A stretch of 41,425 nucleotides of DNA from Pseudomonadota bacterium (lineage in GTDB: Bacteria; Myxococcota_A; UBA9042; GCA-2863065): the NCBI GenBank assembly GCA_947498315.1, contig CANMLD010000013.1, positions 1-41,425 of the forward strand, in the 5' to 3' direction. The stretch's first letter is position 1. Each line of letters starts with the position of its first letter. This document shows positions 15,567 through 23,952 of this stretch, one piece after another. The notes under the pieces are model-generated. The model did not search any database, had not been told where the DNA came from, and was given only the letters and a program-made list of their open reading frames with translations. Both the position numbers and the translations under genes were made by a program.

Positions 15567-15932
15567 ATAGCTGCTCGACTCGACACTCACCGGCTCGAAC
15601 CAGCCTCCAGCTTTTCGGCTAGGAGACCAATAGTTCTCGCAACTTAGTTAGCCCCGGGTCGCGAAGCGGCGCGTAGAATAGGAGGGGGGGCCTGGGCTGT
15701 CAACGGAAAATCTACCGACGGATCGCAACATGTGGAGATCCCATCGTCGACTGGCACTTCGGGCGGGCCACTCGAGTCTATGTCGAGAGCGTCAGAGCGG
15801 CGGGCCTCCGACTGACGGCTCAAGGACGTCGCTTCGCCTCGGACGATCTACGATTTCGCGGCACTTCCGGCCGGCGATGTGGGCAGTGGAATCGAACTTG
15901 CGTCGCGAAGGGCGGCGAGAGAGAACGTATCG
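15567..15932. other. Intergenic region upstream of tRNA-Val and the hypothetical gene
   Basis: These 366 bp separate divergent units. The minus-strand promoter at 15675-15703 is the only element I can support. A GTG at 15879 is in frame with the downstream gene but lacks a clear ribosome-binding site. Confidence 0.4.
15675..15703 (-). promoter_or_regulatory. Strong sigma-70-type promoter for tRNA-Val/rpmI-rplT-ihfA
   Basis: On the minus strand a perfect -35 TTGACA (15698-15703) and -10 TATTCT (15675-15680) are separated by exactly 17 bp. Transcription would start near 15668, about 100 nt before the tRNA 5' end. It probably drives the tRNA and, by read-through, the ribosomal protein genes. 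Confidence 0.7.
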
Positions 15933-16622
15933 ATGCGCTCTCTCCGCTCTCTATTCCCGTCGCTCCCCGTGCTCAAGGGCCAAGACGGAGACGCTTCTAC
16001 AGCGCCATGGTCCTCGCGCACCCGCACGCGGGAACAAGCGCTGGTCGAGAAGCTGCTCAGCGAGCTCATGCCCGCCGACCTCGCTCGGGAGATAGTCGTC
16101 TGGGTGCGTCGTACGGCGCCCTCCCCCGCCGGACTTGCTCGTCGCGACCAAGCTGGCCTGGAGCTGCGCGCTTCGACGACCTCCGCATTCGAACGAGTCA
16201 ATGCGCTTTTGCCAATCTTGACGACCGAAGTGACCGCAGATCGTGCACGAAGGTCCAAAGACAGGCGAAGCGGCGTCCGTTCGCCGACCGCGGGACAGGT
16301 GCTTGTAACCGAGGCCTCGACGCGAGGGACCGGCGCCCCTGCGAGGTCGCCCCGTTCCGAAGTAGCCGCTCAAGCCGACTTTGCGGTATGGTCACGGCTC
16401 GTGCGGCGAGACGCGTTCGAGGATGACACGTCGTCGCTCGACGTAGCGGACATCAAGGTGCCGCAAGCGGCGCCTGACCTCCGTACACTGGCCGTACGCC
16501 TCGAACCTGGGGTGAAGGCCGCCATCGCCGCTGCCACGGCGACAATCTCGAACGATGCGGTGCGGACGGCGTTCGAGGCATGGATGATCAGAGTTCACTC
16601 GGGACCGAGTCCCGACGCGTAG
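15933..16622 (+). CDS. Hypothetical protein
   Basis: The 229-residue product is not recognised. It is Ala/Arg/Ser-rich, with helical segments such as REQALVEKLLSELMPADLAREIV and a C-terminal DLRTLAVRLEPGVKAAIAA. No signal peptide or membrane segment is seen. ATG 15933 is preferred over GTG 15879 because GAGAGAGAA lies just upstream. The stop overlaps the AGGAG of the next gene, and only 9 bp separate it from that lipoprotein, which supports a real gene in one operon. Confidence 0.55.
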   Translation: MRSLRSLFPSLPVLKGQDGDASTAPWSSRTRTREQALVEKLLSELMPADLAREIVVWVRRTAPSPAGLARRDQAGLELRASTTSAFERVNALLPILTTEVTADRARRSKDRRSGVRSPTAGQVLVTEASTRGTGAPARSPRSEVAAQADFAVWSRLVRRDAFEDDTSSLDVADIKVPQAAPDLRTLAVRLEPGVKAAIAAATATISNDAVRTAFEAWMIRVHSGPSPDA

Positions 16623-16631
16623 GAGTTGAGG

Positions 16632-18008
16632 ATGACGAACAGGACGTGGGGCTTCGCAATCGGATTCGGCATCGGCATCAGTTTACTGGTGAGCGCGTGT
16701 TCGGGCGGCTCGACTACGGCGAACTCCAACTCGACGGGCAGTGACTCGGCCGATGGTGCGGATTCGGATGGTGCGGATTCGGATGGTGCGGATTCGGATG
16801 GTGCAGATGCGACGGACGTAACCGATGGCACGGACGGCAGCGACGGCACGACGGACGGCAACGACTCGACCGATGCGGGCGACGGCAGCGACGCGACCGA
16901 TTCGGCAGACGGCAGCGACGCCGCCGATGCGACGGACGGCGTCGACGCAACCGACGGCTCGGCAGGGTCGAACGCCTGTACCGAGAAGTCCCAATGCTCG
17001 GGTGCTCAGGGGTGCCATGAAGGCATGTGCATCCTCGAGCCAGAGACAGCAGCCGTGCTAACGGACAACGAGACCGACAACCCGGTGGACGGAGAGCCGA
17101 ACCTCGACTGCGTGGGCAAGGCCCTCGTGCCGTCCGGAAAGACGGCGACGGTTTACGGCATCATCGATCGCTTCGGCGACGGCCGTCCGACCTACGACAT
17201 GGAGGTCACCATCTTCAAGGCCTCCGATTGGCCACCCGCGACCTGCGCGGCGCTCACGGATCCGGCAGAAGCCCACACGTGCTTTCGGGAGTTCAAGGAG
17301 GGCGGCCTGTCCACTTCCGATTTGACGCTGCCGACCGACGAGGCGGAGGGCAACGAATGCAAGCGCCACACGGACTGCCCGGTGGGGTACGAGTGCATCG
17401 AGAAGAGCAGCATCGAGTATCGCTGCGAGCCGAACTACGGCCTGTACGAGATCGCGGGCGTGCCGACCAACACGCCGCTGGTCATACGAACACGCAACCT
17501 GAAGCCGCTCCTCGAGTCGAAGTGGAAAGACACGTACGTATACAACGCCGTCGTCCTCGAAGATCATCTCGAGGAGGGTGGCCGTTTCCGAATCAACGCG
17601 CTGATGGTCTCATCTGGCCAGTGGGTCACGGTGCCGACGACGCTCGGCGCTGGCCAGATCGCGGCGGGGAACGGGGCTGTCGGAGGCCGTATCCGCGATT
17701 GCAACACCGCAGACCGCCGCGGTTACACCATCGGCTTCGCCTCCGTGGCGCTCGAAGAGCCCGGCACGGCGACTGGCTACTTCAACGACAACGAGTACGA
17801 CACTGTCCCGCTTGTCAACAAGTCGGACACCGACATCTTCGGTCGCTTCACCATCGTGGACGTGCCTCAGGGGTGGAACCGCCTCGCTGGTGTCGTCAAA
17901 GGTGGCGACGGCAAGGTCGCGTCGCTCGGGTCCGAGTCCTTCTATCTCGTCCCGGATTCGTTGGTCGTTCTGGCGTTCCCGGGCAAGCTCCCGATCTTCA
18001 CGAAGTGA
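16632..18008 (+). CDS. Exported lipoprotein with Asp/Gly/Ser/Thr linker and Cys motifs
   Basis: The 458-residue protein has a lipoprotein signal (ISLLVSAC, Cys23). A roughly 85-residue acidic low-complexity linker built of S-D-G-A-D and D-G-T/S-D units follows, with three 15-bp tandem repeats at the DNA level. A short Cys motif (CTEKSQCSGAQGCHEGMC) and a larger domain (about 140-458) with two further Cys clusters come next. The large domain has beta-rich stretches (VYGIIDRFGDGRPTYDMEVTIF) resembling a carboxypeptidase-regulatory-like/transthyretin fold. AGGAG (16621-16625) is 6 nt before ATG 16632, which decides the start over the upstream TTG. Function is unknown; surface exposure is likely. 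Confidence 0.8.
   Translation: MTNRTWGFAIGFGIGISLLVSACSGGSTTANSNSTGSDSADGADSDGADSDGADSDGADATDVTDGTDGSDGTTDGNDSTDAGDGSDATDSADGSDAADATDGVDATDGSAGSNACTEKSQCSGAQGCHEGMCILEPETAAVLTDNETDNPVDGEPNLDCVGKALVPSGKTATVYGIIDRFGDGRPTYDMEVTIFKASDWPPATCAALTDPAEAHTCFREFKEGGLSTSDLTLPTDEAEGNECKRHTDCPVGYECIEKSSIEYRCEPNYGLYEIAGVPTNTPLVIRTRNLKPLLESKWKDTYVYNAVVLEDHLEEGGRFRINALMVSSGQWVTVPTTLGAGQIAAGNGAVGGRIRDCNTADRRGYTIGFASVALEEPGTATGYFNDNEYDTVPLVNKSDTDIFGRFTIVDVPQGWNRLAGVVKGGDGKVASLGSESFYLVPDSLVVLAFPGKLPIFTK
16752..16796 (+). repeat. Three 15-bp tandem repeats in the lipoprotein linker
   Basis: The unit GATGGTGCGGATTCG occurs three times without a mismatch, encoding D-G-A-D-S units, with a partial fourth copy. Identical nucleotides suggest recent slippage expansion and possible length variation. 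Confidence 0.85.
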
Positions 18009-18013
18009 ACACG

Positions 18014-18652
18014 ATGAATAGCGCACGCTTCGGATTACGCCGTCTCTTCAGCGGAGCGACTTGGCTGGCGAACGCCGCCGTGTGCGGGGTCCTCGTCACG
18101 GGGTGTCAGCCCAAGGCTGACGACGATGCAGACGTTCGGGCTCCACCGCCAAAGGTCAACCTGCCCCCGAGCCCAGCGATGGTCGAGCCGAAGTTCGTAG
18201 AGAAATACGCCGACGGCAGCTTCACTGTGTCCGGACTCGTGCGGGCGCGCACGCGTCAGCTCGGGCAGCCAGCTCGCGTTAAAGGGACCGTACAATCGGT
18301 CACGCGCTGCGCCGATCCCGGGGTGCCGTGTACACCGCCGCCGCATGCGATCCTCGTCGACGATCCAACTCGTCCACGCGAGCGACTGCTCGTCGTCGGC
18401 GAATCGGACACGGCCTTCCCGACGCTGCAGCAAGGCCAGTCACTGGTCTTGGAGGGCAACTATCTCGAAGCGGATCCAAGTGGGACCTTCGTACGAATGG
18501 AAGGTGTGCTCGTGCTGAACCCCGCGCCGACCAATGGGAGCGACGCGGCTCCTAGTGCGCCTCCGGACGCGGCGCCCGCAGAGGCTCCGGCTGGCGAGGC
18601 TCCGGCTGGCGAGGCTCCGGCTGGCGAGGCTCCGGCAGTGCCTACACCCTAG
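18014..18652 (+). CDS. Small exported lipoprotein with Ala/Pro/Glu-rich tail
   Basis: The 212-residue protein has a lipoprotein signal (CGVLVTGC, Cys31). A compact beta-rich domain (about 65-170: GSFTVSGLVRARTRQLGQPA, AILVDDPT, LVLEGNYLEAD) resembles an OB-like fold. The tail is built from A-P-A-G-E units encoded by three identical 15-bp repeats (18581-18625). It follows the larger lipoprotein by 5 bp. An alternative GTG at 18005 would overlap that gene's stop as GTGA, the coupling used elsewhere in this window. The TAG stop lies inside the CTAG target duplication of the adjacent MITE. Confidence 0.75.
   Translation: MNSARFGLRRLFSGATWLANAAVCGVLVTGCQPKADDDADVRAPPPKVNLPPSPAMVEPKFVEKYADGSFTVSGLVRARTRQLGQPARVKGTVQSVTRCADPGVPCTPPPHAILVDDPTRPRERLLVVGESDTAFPTLQQGQSLVLEGNYLEADPSGTFVRMEGVLVLNPAPTNGSDAAPSAPPDAAPAEAPAGEAPAGEAPAGEAPAVPTP
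18581..18625 (+). repeat. Three 15-bp tandem repeats in the lipoprotein tail
   Basis: GAGGCTCCGGCTGGC occurs three times exactly, with a partial fourth, encoding E-A-P-A-G units. Confidence 0.85.
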
Positions 18653-18825
18653 GAGGCTGCTGTTTTTCTCCCGTCGCAGGCCTTCGCGCTGCCGCACGGG
18701 AGCGGCGTCAGGTGTCTGCGATACGTACTCACGTACCTTTTGGTACGCTCCGGGCGTTTCTCGACACCTTCCTTGCTCCCGTACGACATCGATTCGGCCT
18801 GCTCGGTCCGAAAAACAGCAGACTC
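18653..18825. mobile_element. MITE (173 bp) with 15-bp inverted ends and CTAG duplication
   Basis: The ends GAGGCTGCTGTTTTT (18653-18667) and AAAAACAGCAGACTC (18811-18825) are inverted repeats with one mismatch. CTAG flanks both sides (18649-18652 and 18826-18829), as expected for a 4-bp target duplication of the IS5-like YTAR kind. Internal arms (GCAGGCC/GGCCTGC, ACGGGAG/CTCCCGT, AGGTGTC/GACACCT) pair in nested order, so the element can fold as one long hairpin. It has no coding capacity. Each CTAG supplies a TAG stop to one of the two convergent genes. Confidence 0.82.
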
Positions 18826-20175
18826 CTAGTTGCCCTTCTTGCTGCCCTTGGCCGTCCTGATGAAAGACCCGGTCGAGCTGTGATCCTCTAGAATGCGCCA
18901 ACCCGCGTTTGTCTTCTGGAGGGCCAGGGAGGCGTAGCCCGTTCGCCCCATGCCGCGCTTTGGGATGAGGGTCCACTTGGCAGTGGCTGTGGCGAAACGC
19001 GGGGGAATTGGCTCTATCAGTCCGTAGAGCGTCTCGCGGTCGGTCGTGTGGATATCGAAACGGGAGAGCTCGATGGCCAAGCGCCCCATGCTCCCGGCCG
19101 TCGGGTAACGCTCGCGGTACTTGGCGCGAATGGTCTGGCGTCCTTCGACCAATTGGCGGCCGGACACGATTCGGGCGTCTTCGGTGAAAGCGGCCATGAA
19201 ACCGTCTAGATCGCCACGCGACCAGGACTCGCCGGCCTTGAAGAGGAGGTCGTTCACCTCTTTCTCGGCGCGCCGCAGGTCATCGGAGATTCGGACCCGC
19301 CAGTAGAGGGAGACGCCGCGGCGCCCCGTGTAGGAGTGTGGGCGCGAGAAGATCGGGTGTCCGAGCACCTCGGTCGCCGGCGCGAGCCGGTAGCCCTGGC
19401 GGATGAGCCAGCCGAGCAGCGCGTCGAGGTTGTCCGCGGTGATCGTATCGAAGGTGAGCCGCAGGACTTGGGGCGAGTCTTCCCCGGCCACTCGATCACC
19501 AACCTTCTCCGACCGCCCGATGAGGGCTCGCATGGCGGCCAGCCAGTCTTGCGACAGCTCCGCGAGGACCCGTTTGTCCTGTTCCCGCTTGGACTTGCCG
19601 AGTTGGGCGCGAAAGGCCGCGTCGAGCCCGCCGTCGATGAGGTCCACGGTCGCGTCGACGTGCCGACCGCCAGCGGCGGCCATGGCGTTCTTTGCTGCGA
19701 TCTGGTGCTCGGGGACGATCCCTTCGGACAGGCCTGGAAATCGAAAGTAGCGGACGGTGCGCTGCTTCGCCTTGAGCGTCGCGAGGACATCGGTAAGGCT
19801 GCTTCGGCCGGATTCGAAGTCGCCGAGCCACGCGTCGAGCTCCGTCAGACCCAGGTCTCGGGCTGCCTGTCCCAGGCTGCCGACCTCGATCCCGATGTCG
19901 GTGAACTTTCGAAGTGCGCCATCGTTGCTTCGGAGCCTGCTCCCCACGGCGAAGATCAGCGCGGGAGCCTGCGCCTTCTTTAGCGACGCCGCGAAGCGAG
20001 TAGCGAGCGCCAGATTTCCCTTCGCGTCGAGCCCAGGGGCGCCCGGGACGCCGTCGATGGTGAGTAGCAATAGCCGGTCCGCCGCGGCGGTCTGGACCAA
20101 GGCTCCCGAAAGGCCAACCACGAGAGTCAGCAAGACGGAACGAGAGGTGAAGTTGAAGATGAGCCCACGCGCCAT
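18826..20175 (-). CDS. Exported polysaccharide-deacetylase-like (NodB) protein with C-terminal SnoaL-like domain
   Basis: The 449-residue protein starts at ATG 20175, with GGAGAT upstream; a longer frame to 20280 would overlap the neighbouring gene. A signal peptide (LTLVVGLSGALVQTAAA) precedes a NodB-like barrel (about 30-300) with LLLTIDGVPGAPG in place of the usual TFDDGP, RYFRFPGL and LRLTFDTITADNLDALL. The first motif keeps one Asp but not the DD pair, so deacetylase activity is uncertain. Residues about 320-440 (FKAGESWSRGDLDGFMAAF, SGRQLVEGRQTIRAKY) match the SnoaL/DUF4440 nuclear-transport-like fold. Export of the fusion is clear; substrate is not. Confidence 0.72.
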   Translation of the reverse strand: MARGLIFNFTSRSVLLTLVVGLSGALVQTAAADRLLLLTIDGVPGAPGLDAKGNLALATRFAASLKKAQAPALIFAVGSRLRSNDGALRKFTDIGIEVGSLGQAARDLGLTELDAWLGDFESGRSSLTDVLATLKAKQRTVRYFRFPGLSEGIVPEHQIAAKNAMAAAGGRHVDATVDLIDGGLDAAFRAQLGKSKREQDKRVLAELSQDWLAAMRALIGRSEKVGDRVAGEDSPQVLRLTFDTITADNLDALLGWLIRQGYRLAPATEVLGHPIFSRPHSYTGRRGVSLYWRVRISDDLRRAEKEVNDLLFKAGESWSRGDLDGFMAAFTEDARIVSGRQLVEGRQTIRAKYRERYPTAGSMGRLAIELSRFDIHTTDRETLYGLIEPIPPRFATATAKWTLIPKRGMGRTGYASLALQKTNAGWRILEDHSSTGSFIRTAKGSKKGN

Positions 20176-20251
20176 GGGCGGAGTATCTCCCCAGCCGCGC
20201 TGTGAAGCGAGTTTCGAGCCCGTCAGGAGAGTGGACTGACGAACCTGGCAT

Positions 20252-21763
20252 TCAACCAGGCGGCATACAGACCTTGGCAACCGTTCCGGCCGGTGCCGAA
20301 CACGTCATGCCGGCGCTGCAGTCGAGGGGGCTGAAGCACCGGCGCATGCACCGCGCCTCTCCCTTCCAAGTCGTACAGGTCGTGGAAAACGGGCACGGCG
20401 AGTTGACGCAGGACGGCGCGCAGGTGCCGATGCATCCGCCCTCCTTGCACGCGGCGTCACTCTCGCAGAGTTGGCCGGGATCGCCGGCGCCGAGCACCAC
20501 GCAGAGATACTTCCCGCCACTCGCAGTGCTGCCGATCGGATCGCCGAAGCGGCAGGTCTCGCCGACGTCTTTGTCGCAAGAGAGCGGAGCCGTCGGCCCC
20601 TTGCAAGGGCTCTGACAGAACGCCGACGCGGTCCCCCCGGGCGGTGCTGGGAGTGGGGCGCAGCCGGTCTGGCCAGGGCAGAGGGCGTCGAGCGAACAGA
20701 GCTGCGTACAGACACCCTTACGGTACGCGGGCGCCAACTCGCAGACGACACCCCCGGCGCAGTCGCCGTCAACGAAACACCCTGCTGACGAGCCAACGCA
20801 CCGGCCCTCAGCGACGATGCGGCAAAAGCCGCTCTCGCAAGACTGATCCGACGAGCAGCCGGAGCCCGCATCGCCACTGCCGCCCCCGGGCAAACACACG
20901 GGGACCGGCGCGCCGGCGAGGCCCACTAGGAGGTCGCAGCGCGCCTCACTCGGCACGCCGACACAGTCGCCGCCGAGCTCGCAGTTGGGGAGACACGTCG
21001 TTGCGCCGTTCCAAGTGGCGCACGTAGTTCCAGAGGGACACGCGACCTCATTGGAACAACCGGTCATGGCGCAAAACCCGCCTGGCGGCCCCGTGAGGCA
21101 GCCGTGTGGTCCCGTGCAGTCAGCGAGGCTCACACACGGTCCGCCCGGCTGGGACGTCACGGCTGACAGCCCGATGCAGCCGGCACCGGGGACAGCGTCG
21201 TCATCACTCTCCTGCGGCGTGATGGGCTTGCAGCCATAGCTGTCCCTGCAAGAGCTCCCATCGAGCTTGCAACTCTCGACGCAGGCCGTGGTGCCGGCCT
21301 TTACCTCGGCGCAACGGCTGCCGATCGGGCAACCGGCGTCAGCCGAGCAGTTGAGCACGGTGCAGTAGCCACCGGGCCAGTCGAGGCAGATCCCGCCATT
21401 TTGACAATCGGAGTCGGTCTTACACGTTGACCCGATGCTACCGTCGCCGGGGATGATCTCCGCCGTATCGAGCGACGTCGCGATCTCCCCGTCCAGGGCA
21501 ACCGCGTCGTCCGGCGCGCCGTCGAGACCATCGGCCGCATCATCGTCGGTTCCGTCGACGCCATCGTTGGCGCCATCACCTGGGTCATCGATGGGCACAG
21601 CCGTGTCGGCTGCCGGGTCTCCGGCAGTGGGCTCACCGGCAGTGGGGTCTCCGGAAGTGGGGTCTCCGGAAGTGCCGGCGTCGGCGCTGCATGCCGCCAT
21701 TAGCGGAAACACCGTGCTGACGAGAAACCGAAATTGGAGCCGGGGGTTCCGAGACGTGGCCAT
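20252..21763 (-). CDS. Large Cys-rich exported lipoprotein
   Basis: The 503-residue protein has a lipoprotein signal (TVFPLMAAC, Cys25) and a low-complexity linker of SGDPT/AGEPT repeats and D-G-x-D segments (residues 30-95). About ten disulfide modules follow (patterns such as CKTDSDCQNGGICLD, CTGPHGCLTGPPGGFC and CESDAACKEGGC). No catalytic domain is seen. It is of the same class as the proteins at 6491 and 21890 and is probably a surface or cell-envelope structural or adhesive protein. It is divergent from the 21890 lipoprotein; the 126-bp gap probably holds both promoters. Confidence 0.8.
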   Translation of the reverse strand: MATSRNPRLQFRFLVSTVFPLMAACSADAGTSGDPTSGDPTAGEPTAGDPAADTAVPIDDPGDGANDGVDGTDDDAADGLDGAPDDAVALDGEIATSLDTAEIIPGDGSIGSTCKTDSDCQNGGICLDWPGGYCTVLNCSADAGCPIGSRCAEVKAGTTACVESCKLDGSSCRDSYGCKPITPQESDDDAVPGAGCIGLSAVTSQPGGPCVSLADCTGPHGCLTGPPGGFCAMTGCSNEVACPSGTTCATWNGATTCLPNCELGGDCVGVPSEARCDLLVGLAGAPVPVCLPGGGSGDAGSGCSSDQSCESGFCRIVAEGRCVGSSAGCFVDGDCAGGVVCELAPAYRKGVCTQLCSLDALCPGQTGCAPLPAPPGGTASAFCQSPCKGPTAPLSCDKDVGETCRFGDPIGSTASGGKYLCVVLGAGDPGQLCESDAACKEGGCIGTCAPSCVNSPCPFSTTCTTWKGEARCMRRCFSPLDCSAGMTCSAPAGTVAKVCMPPG

Positions 21764-21889
21764 GACGCAACGCTACCCGAAACTACGACGAAGTACCGAA
21801 TTCAAGGCCCGATCCCGCTCGCTCGATCCGGCTGGCAGTCCTTCGGGTTTCCGTCGCGCTCGACGGGCGTCGCGGGGTAGAGTCGCCTC

Positions 21890-22693
21890 ATGGTTCATGG
21901 ACTTCCTCCTCGCCTCGTCCTGCAGTCCCTGATGGCGTCCACAATCGCGTGCTCGACGCAGACTGGCGGTTCGAACCGCGCCGACGTGCCCACTGCCGTC
22001 GCTGCTTCGGCTTTCGGAGTGAGCTGTACGAGCGACTCCGACTGCGAATCCGGACTGTGTCTCGTCAGCGATTACGCGTCGTTCCGCTTCTGTAGCGCTG
22101 CTTGTGACCTCCCAGACGAGGCGTGCCTCGACGAGAACGGCGACGCCGCCGGTTTCTGCGTCGCCTTTCCAGCCGAGTTCGGCGCCACGGAGAAGACCAT
22201 CTGCCTCCCGCTCTGCGACGCCCTGCCCGCCTGCCGTTCGCTCTCACCCCTGTGGGAGAAGTGCGAAGCGCCAAGCTACAAGGGGAACCTCATCGGGACG
22301 AGCGCGACAGGGGTGCGCGTCTGCTCAGCCCCGTCGCAGAACGGCAAGCCCATCGTCGATACGACGACATGCGCCGAGTGGGAGACCGGATGGGAGACCT
22401 TCGGGACCCAGATCAGCGTCTGCCGCGCGTATTGCAACTACCTGACTACATGCGGCGTCGTCGCGTCGAGCGCGAACCTCGAGTGCTGCGCCTATGGCTG
22501 CTTTCGCGGGATGGTGAGCGCCGACGGTGAGGTCGATATCCCGTTCGAGAAGGACGTGAAGTGTTTCGTGACCAGTTACAACTCCGTCCAAGGGACTACC
22601 AAAGTCTGCACAGAGCCGCCTGTCGCGTGTGGCCAAGAGCCGGAGGACCCGACCGGCCGATCGAGTAGAGCTCGTGACGATGGAGGAGACTGA
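21890..22693 (+). CDS. Cys-rich exported lipoprotein
   Basis: The 267-residue protein has a short lipoprotein signal (SLMASTIAC, Cys21). A disulfide module (CTSDSDCESGLC, CSAACDLPDEAC) is followed by a second Cys-rich region (CRAYCNYLTTCGVVASSANLECCAYGC) that looks like a distinct four-helix-type Cys domain. The stop overlaps the trmH ATG (TGATG), so the two genes are co-transcribed. This is odd pairing for a tRNA methyltransferase and probably reflects chance operon formation. Confidence 0.75.
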   Translation: MVHGLPPRLVLQSLMASTIACSTQTGGSNRADVPTAVAASAFGVSCTSDSDCESGLCLVSDYASFRFCSAACDLPDEACLDENGDAAGFCVAFPAEFGATEKTICLPLCDALPACRSLSPLWEKCEAPSYKGNLIGTSATGVRVCSAPSQNGKPIVDTTTCAEWETGWETFGTQISVCRAYCNYLTTCGVVASSANLECCAYGCFRGMVSADGEVDIPFEKDVKCFVTSYNSVQGTTKVCTEPPVACGQEPEDPTGRSSRARDDGGD

Positions 22694-23379
22694 TGAGGCT
22701 CGATGAAATCGCAATGGCCGACCTCGCAGGTGACCTCATCGAAGGACTCATCCCGGACGGCCGGTTGGAGCGCCTGGAGCGGGTCCTCGATCAACGCCTC
22801 TCGGGGCTTACGGTCTTGCTTGAAGACCTCCATCACCCGCAGAACATGGGCGCCTGCGTCCGTACCGCCGAAGCTTTCGGCCTGACCGACGTCTGGGTCG
22901 TGTCGCGGCACGACGATCCCTTCAGGCCTACACATAAGATCTCGCGCGGCGGCCAGAAGTGGATCGACATCCACCGCAACCGGGAGGTGAACGTCGCGCT
23001 CGACGACCTCGAGAGGCGCGGCTTTCGGATCCTCGCGACCAACCCAGACGCGATGGAGTCGCTCGAAGACATCGACTTCAGCGTCCCCACGGTCCTTTGC
23101 CTGGGCAACGAGATCGACGGTGTGTCCATCGACGTCACGGAGCGAGCCCACGGCGCCTTTCGTATCCCGATGTATGGGCTGACTCAAAGCCTCAACGTCT
23201 CGGTGGCGCTCGGCGTCTGCCTTTACGAAGCCACGCGGCGGCGACGCGCGGCGGTCGGGCGTGAAGGTGATCTGAGCCCCGAAGAGCGTGAAGTCTTGAG
23301 GGGCCGCTTCCTCACACGGGCGGTCCGAACGTCCCGAAAGATCGCGGACGCGATCTCGCGAAGCCGCTCATCAGGTTGA
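22693..23379 (+). CDS. trmH: tRNA (guanosine-2'-O-)-methyltransferase TrmH (SpoU family)
   Basis: TrmH methylates G18 ribose in tRNA. The 228-residue protein has the three SPOUT motifs: LHHPQNMGACVRTAEAFG (catalytic Arg), VLCLGNEIDGVS and IPMYGLTQSLNVSVALGV (trefoil-knot SAM site). The C-terminal extension EEREVLRGRFLTRAVRTSRKI is present as in TrmH. The ATG overlaps the upstream stop. The end is convergent with, and overlaps by 9 bp, the minus-strand exported protein. Confidence 0.9.
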   Translation: MRLDEIAMADLAGDLIEGLIPDGRLERLERVLDQRLSGLTVLLEDLHHPQNMGACVRTAEAFGLTDVWVVSRHDDPFRPTHKISRGGQKWIDIHRNREVNVALDDLERRGFRILATNPDAMESLEDIDFSVPTVLCLGNEIDGVSIDVTERAHGAFRIPMYGLTQSLNVSVALGVCLYEATRRRRAAVGREGDLSPEEREVLRGRFLTRAVRTSRKIADAISRSRSSG

Positions 23380-23952
23380 CGAGCACGCCGCGCAGCCCTT
23401 GCGTCGCAAGCCGAGCCACGACCACGAGTTCGCGCCGTGATTGTGAAGGTGAAAGTAGACCAGCGTACCTGCCGGCTGAACGCTCTCGAGCGTTGCTGAC
23501 GCCAGTGACAAGCCGCTCTCGCCCGGGATGGCGACGCGCTCATCGAGTACGTCGATGTCGCCGACTCGGACAGCCACATGCGCTTCGGCGTTCGGCCCGA
23601 AAAGGCTGAAGTGCCAGACGCGTGCCTCGACGATGTCGCCCGGAGCGAGCGACACCGTGAGAGGCGCCCCGGTTGTGGCGTAGGCGCACGCCCCGGTCTC
23701 GACAGAGAAGACAGGCTCGCCGCCAAGCTCCTCGAACTGCAACGCCTCGGGTTCACACAGGTCGTCGACAGGGCGGTCCGAGAAGGGATCCGCCTCCGGG
23801 CCGAGCGGGATGACTTTCGACAGGTCGACGAGCGCGACGACGCACGGTCCGGGGGCGTCAGTGGCGACGTCATCGCCGCTCGGGCTGGCGGCATGGCTGA
23901 CGGAAGAGAGCGCGCAGGCGACGACGGCCAGACTACTTGGGCAACGAATCAA
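23371..23952 (-). CDS. Exported protein with C-terminal CAAC motif, unknown function
   Basis: The 193-residue protein starts at TTG 23952 and has a signal peptide ([15 protein letters not shown]). The mature part is beta-rich (PLTVSLAPGDIVEARVWHFSLFG and TLVYFHLHNHGANSWSWLGL), with paired Cys inside (PGPCVVA, DDLCEPE, GACAYA). It ends KGCAACSST, a C-x-x-C pair four residues from the end. It overlaps the upstream lipoprotein gene by 20 bp and is the third gene of the selD operon. No family is recognised. Confidence 0.65.
   Translation of the reverse strand: MIRCPSSLAVVACALSSVSHAASPSGDDVATDAPGPCVVALVDLSKVIPLGPEADPFSDRPVDDLCEPEALQFEELGGEPVFSVETGACAYATTGAPLTVSLAPGDIVEARVWHFSLFGPNAEAHVAVRVGDIDVLDERVAIPGESGLSLASATLESVQPAGTLVYFHLHNHGANSWSWLGLRRKGCAACSST

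Noticed and set aside
15730-16095. A plus-strand frame before the hypothetical gene
   Set aside because: Arg/Ser-rich composition, no motif, and it overlaps the better-supported frame at 15933.
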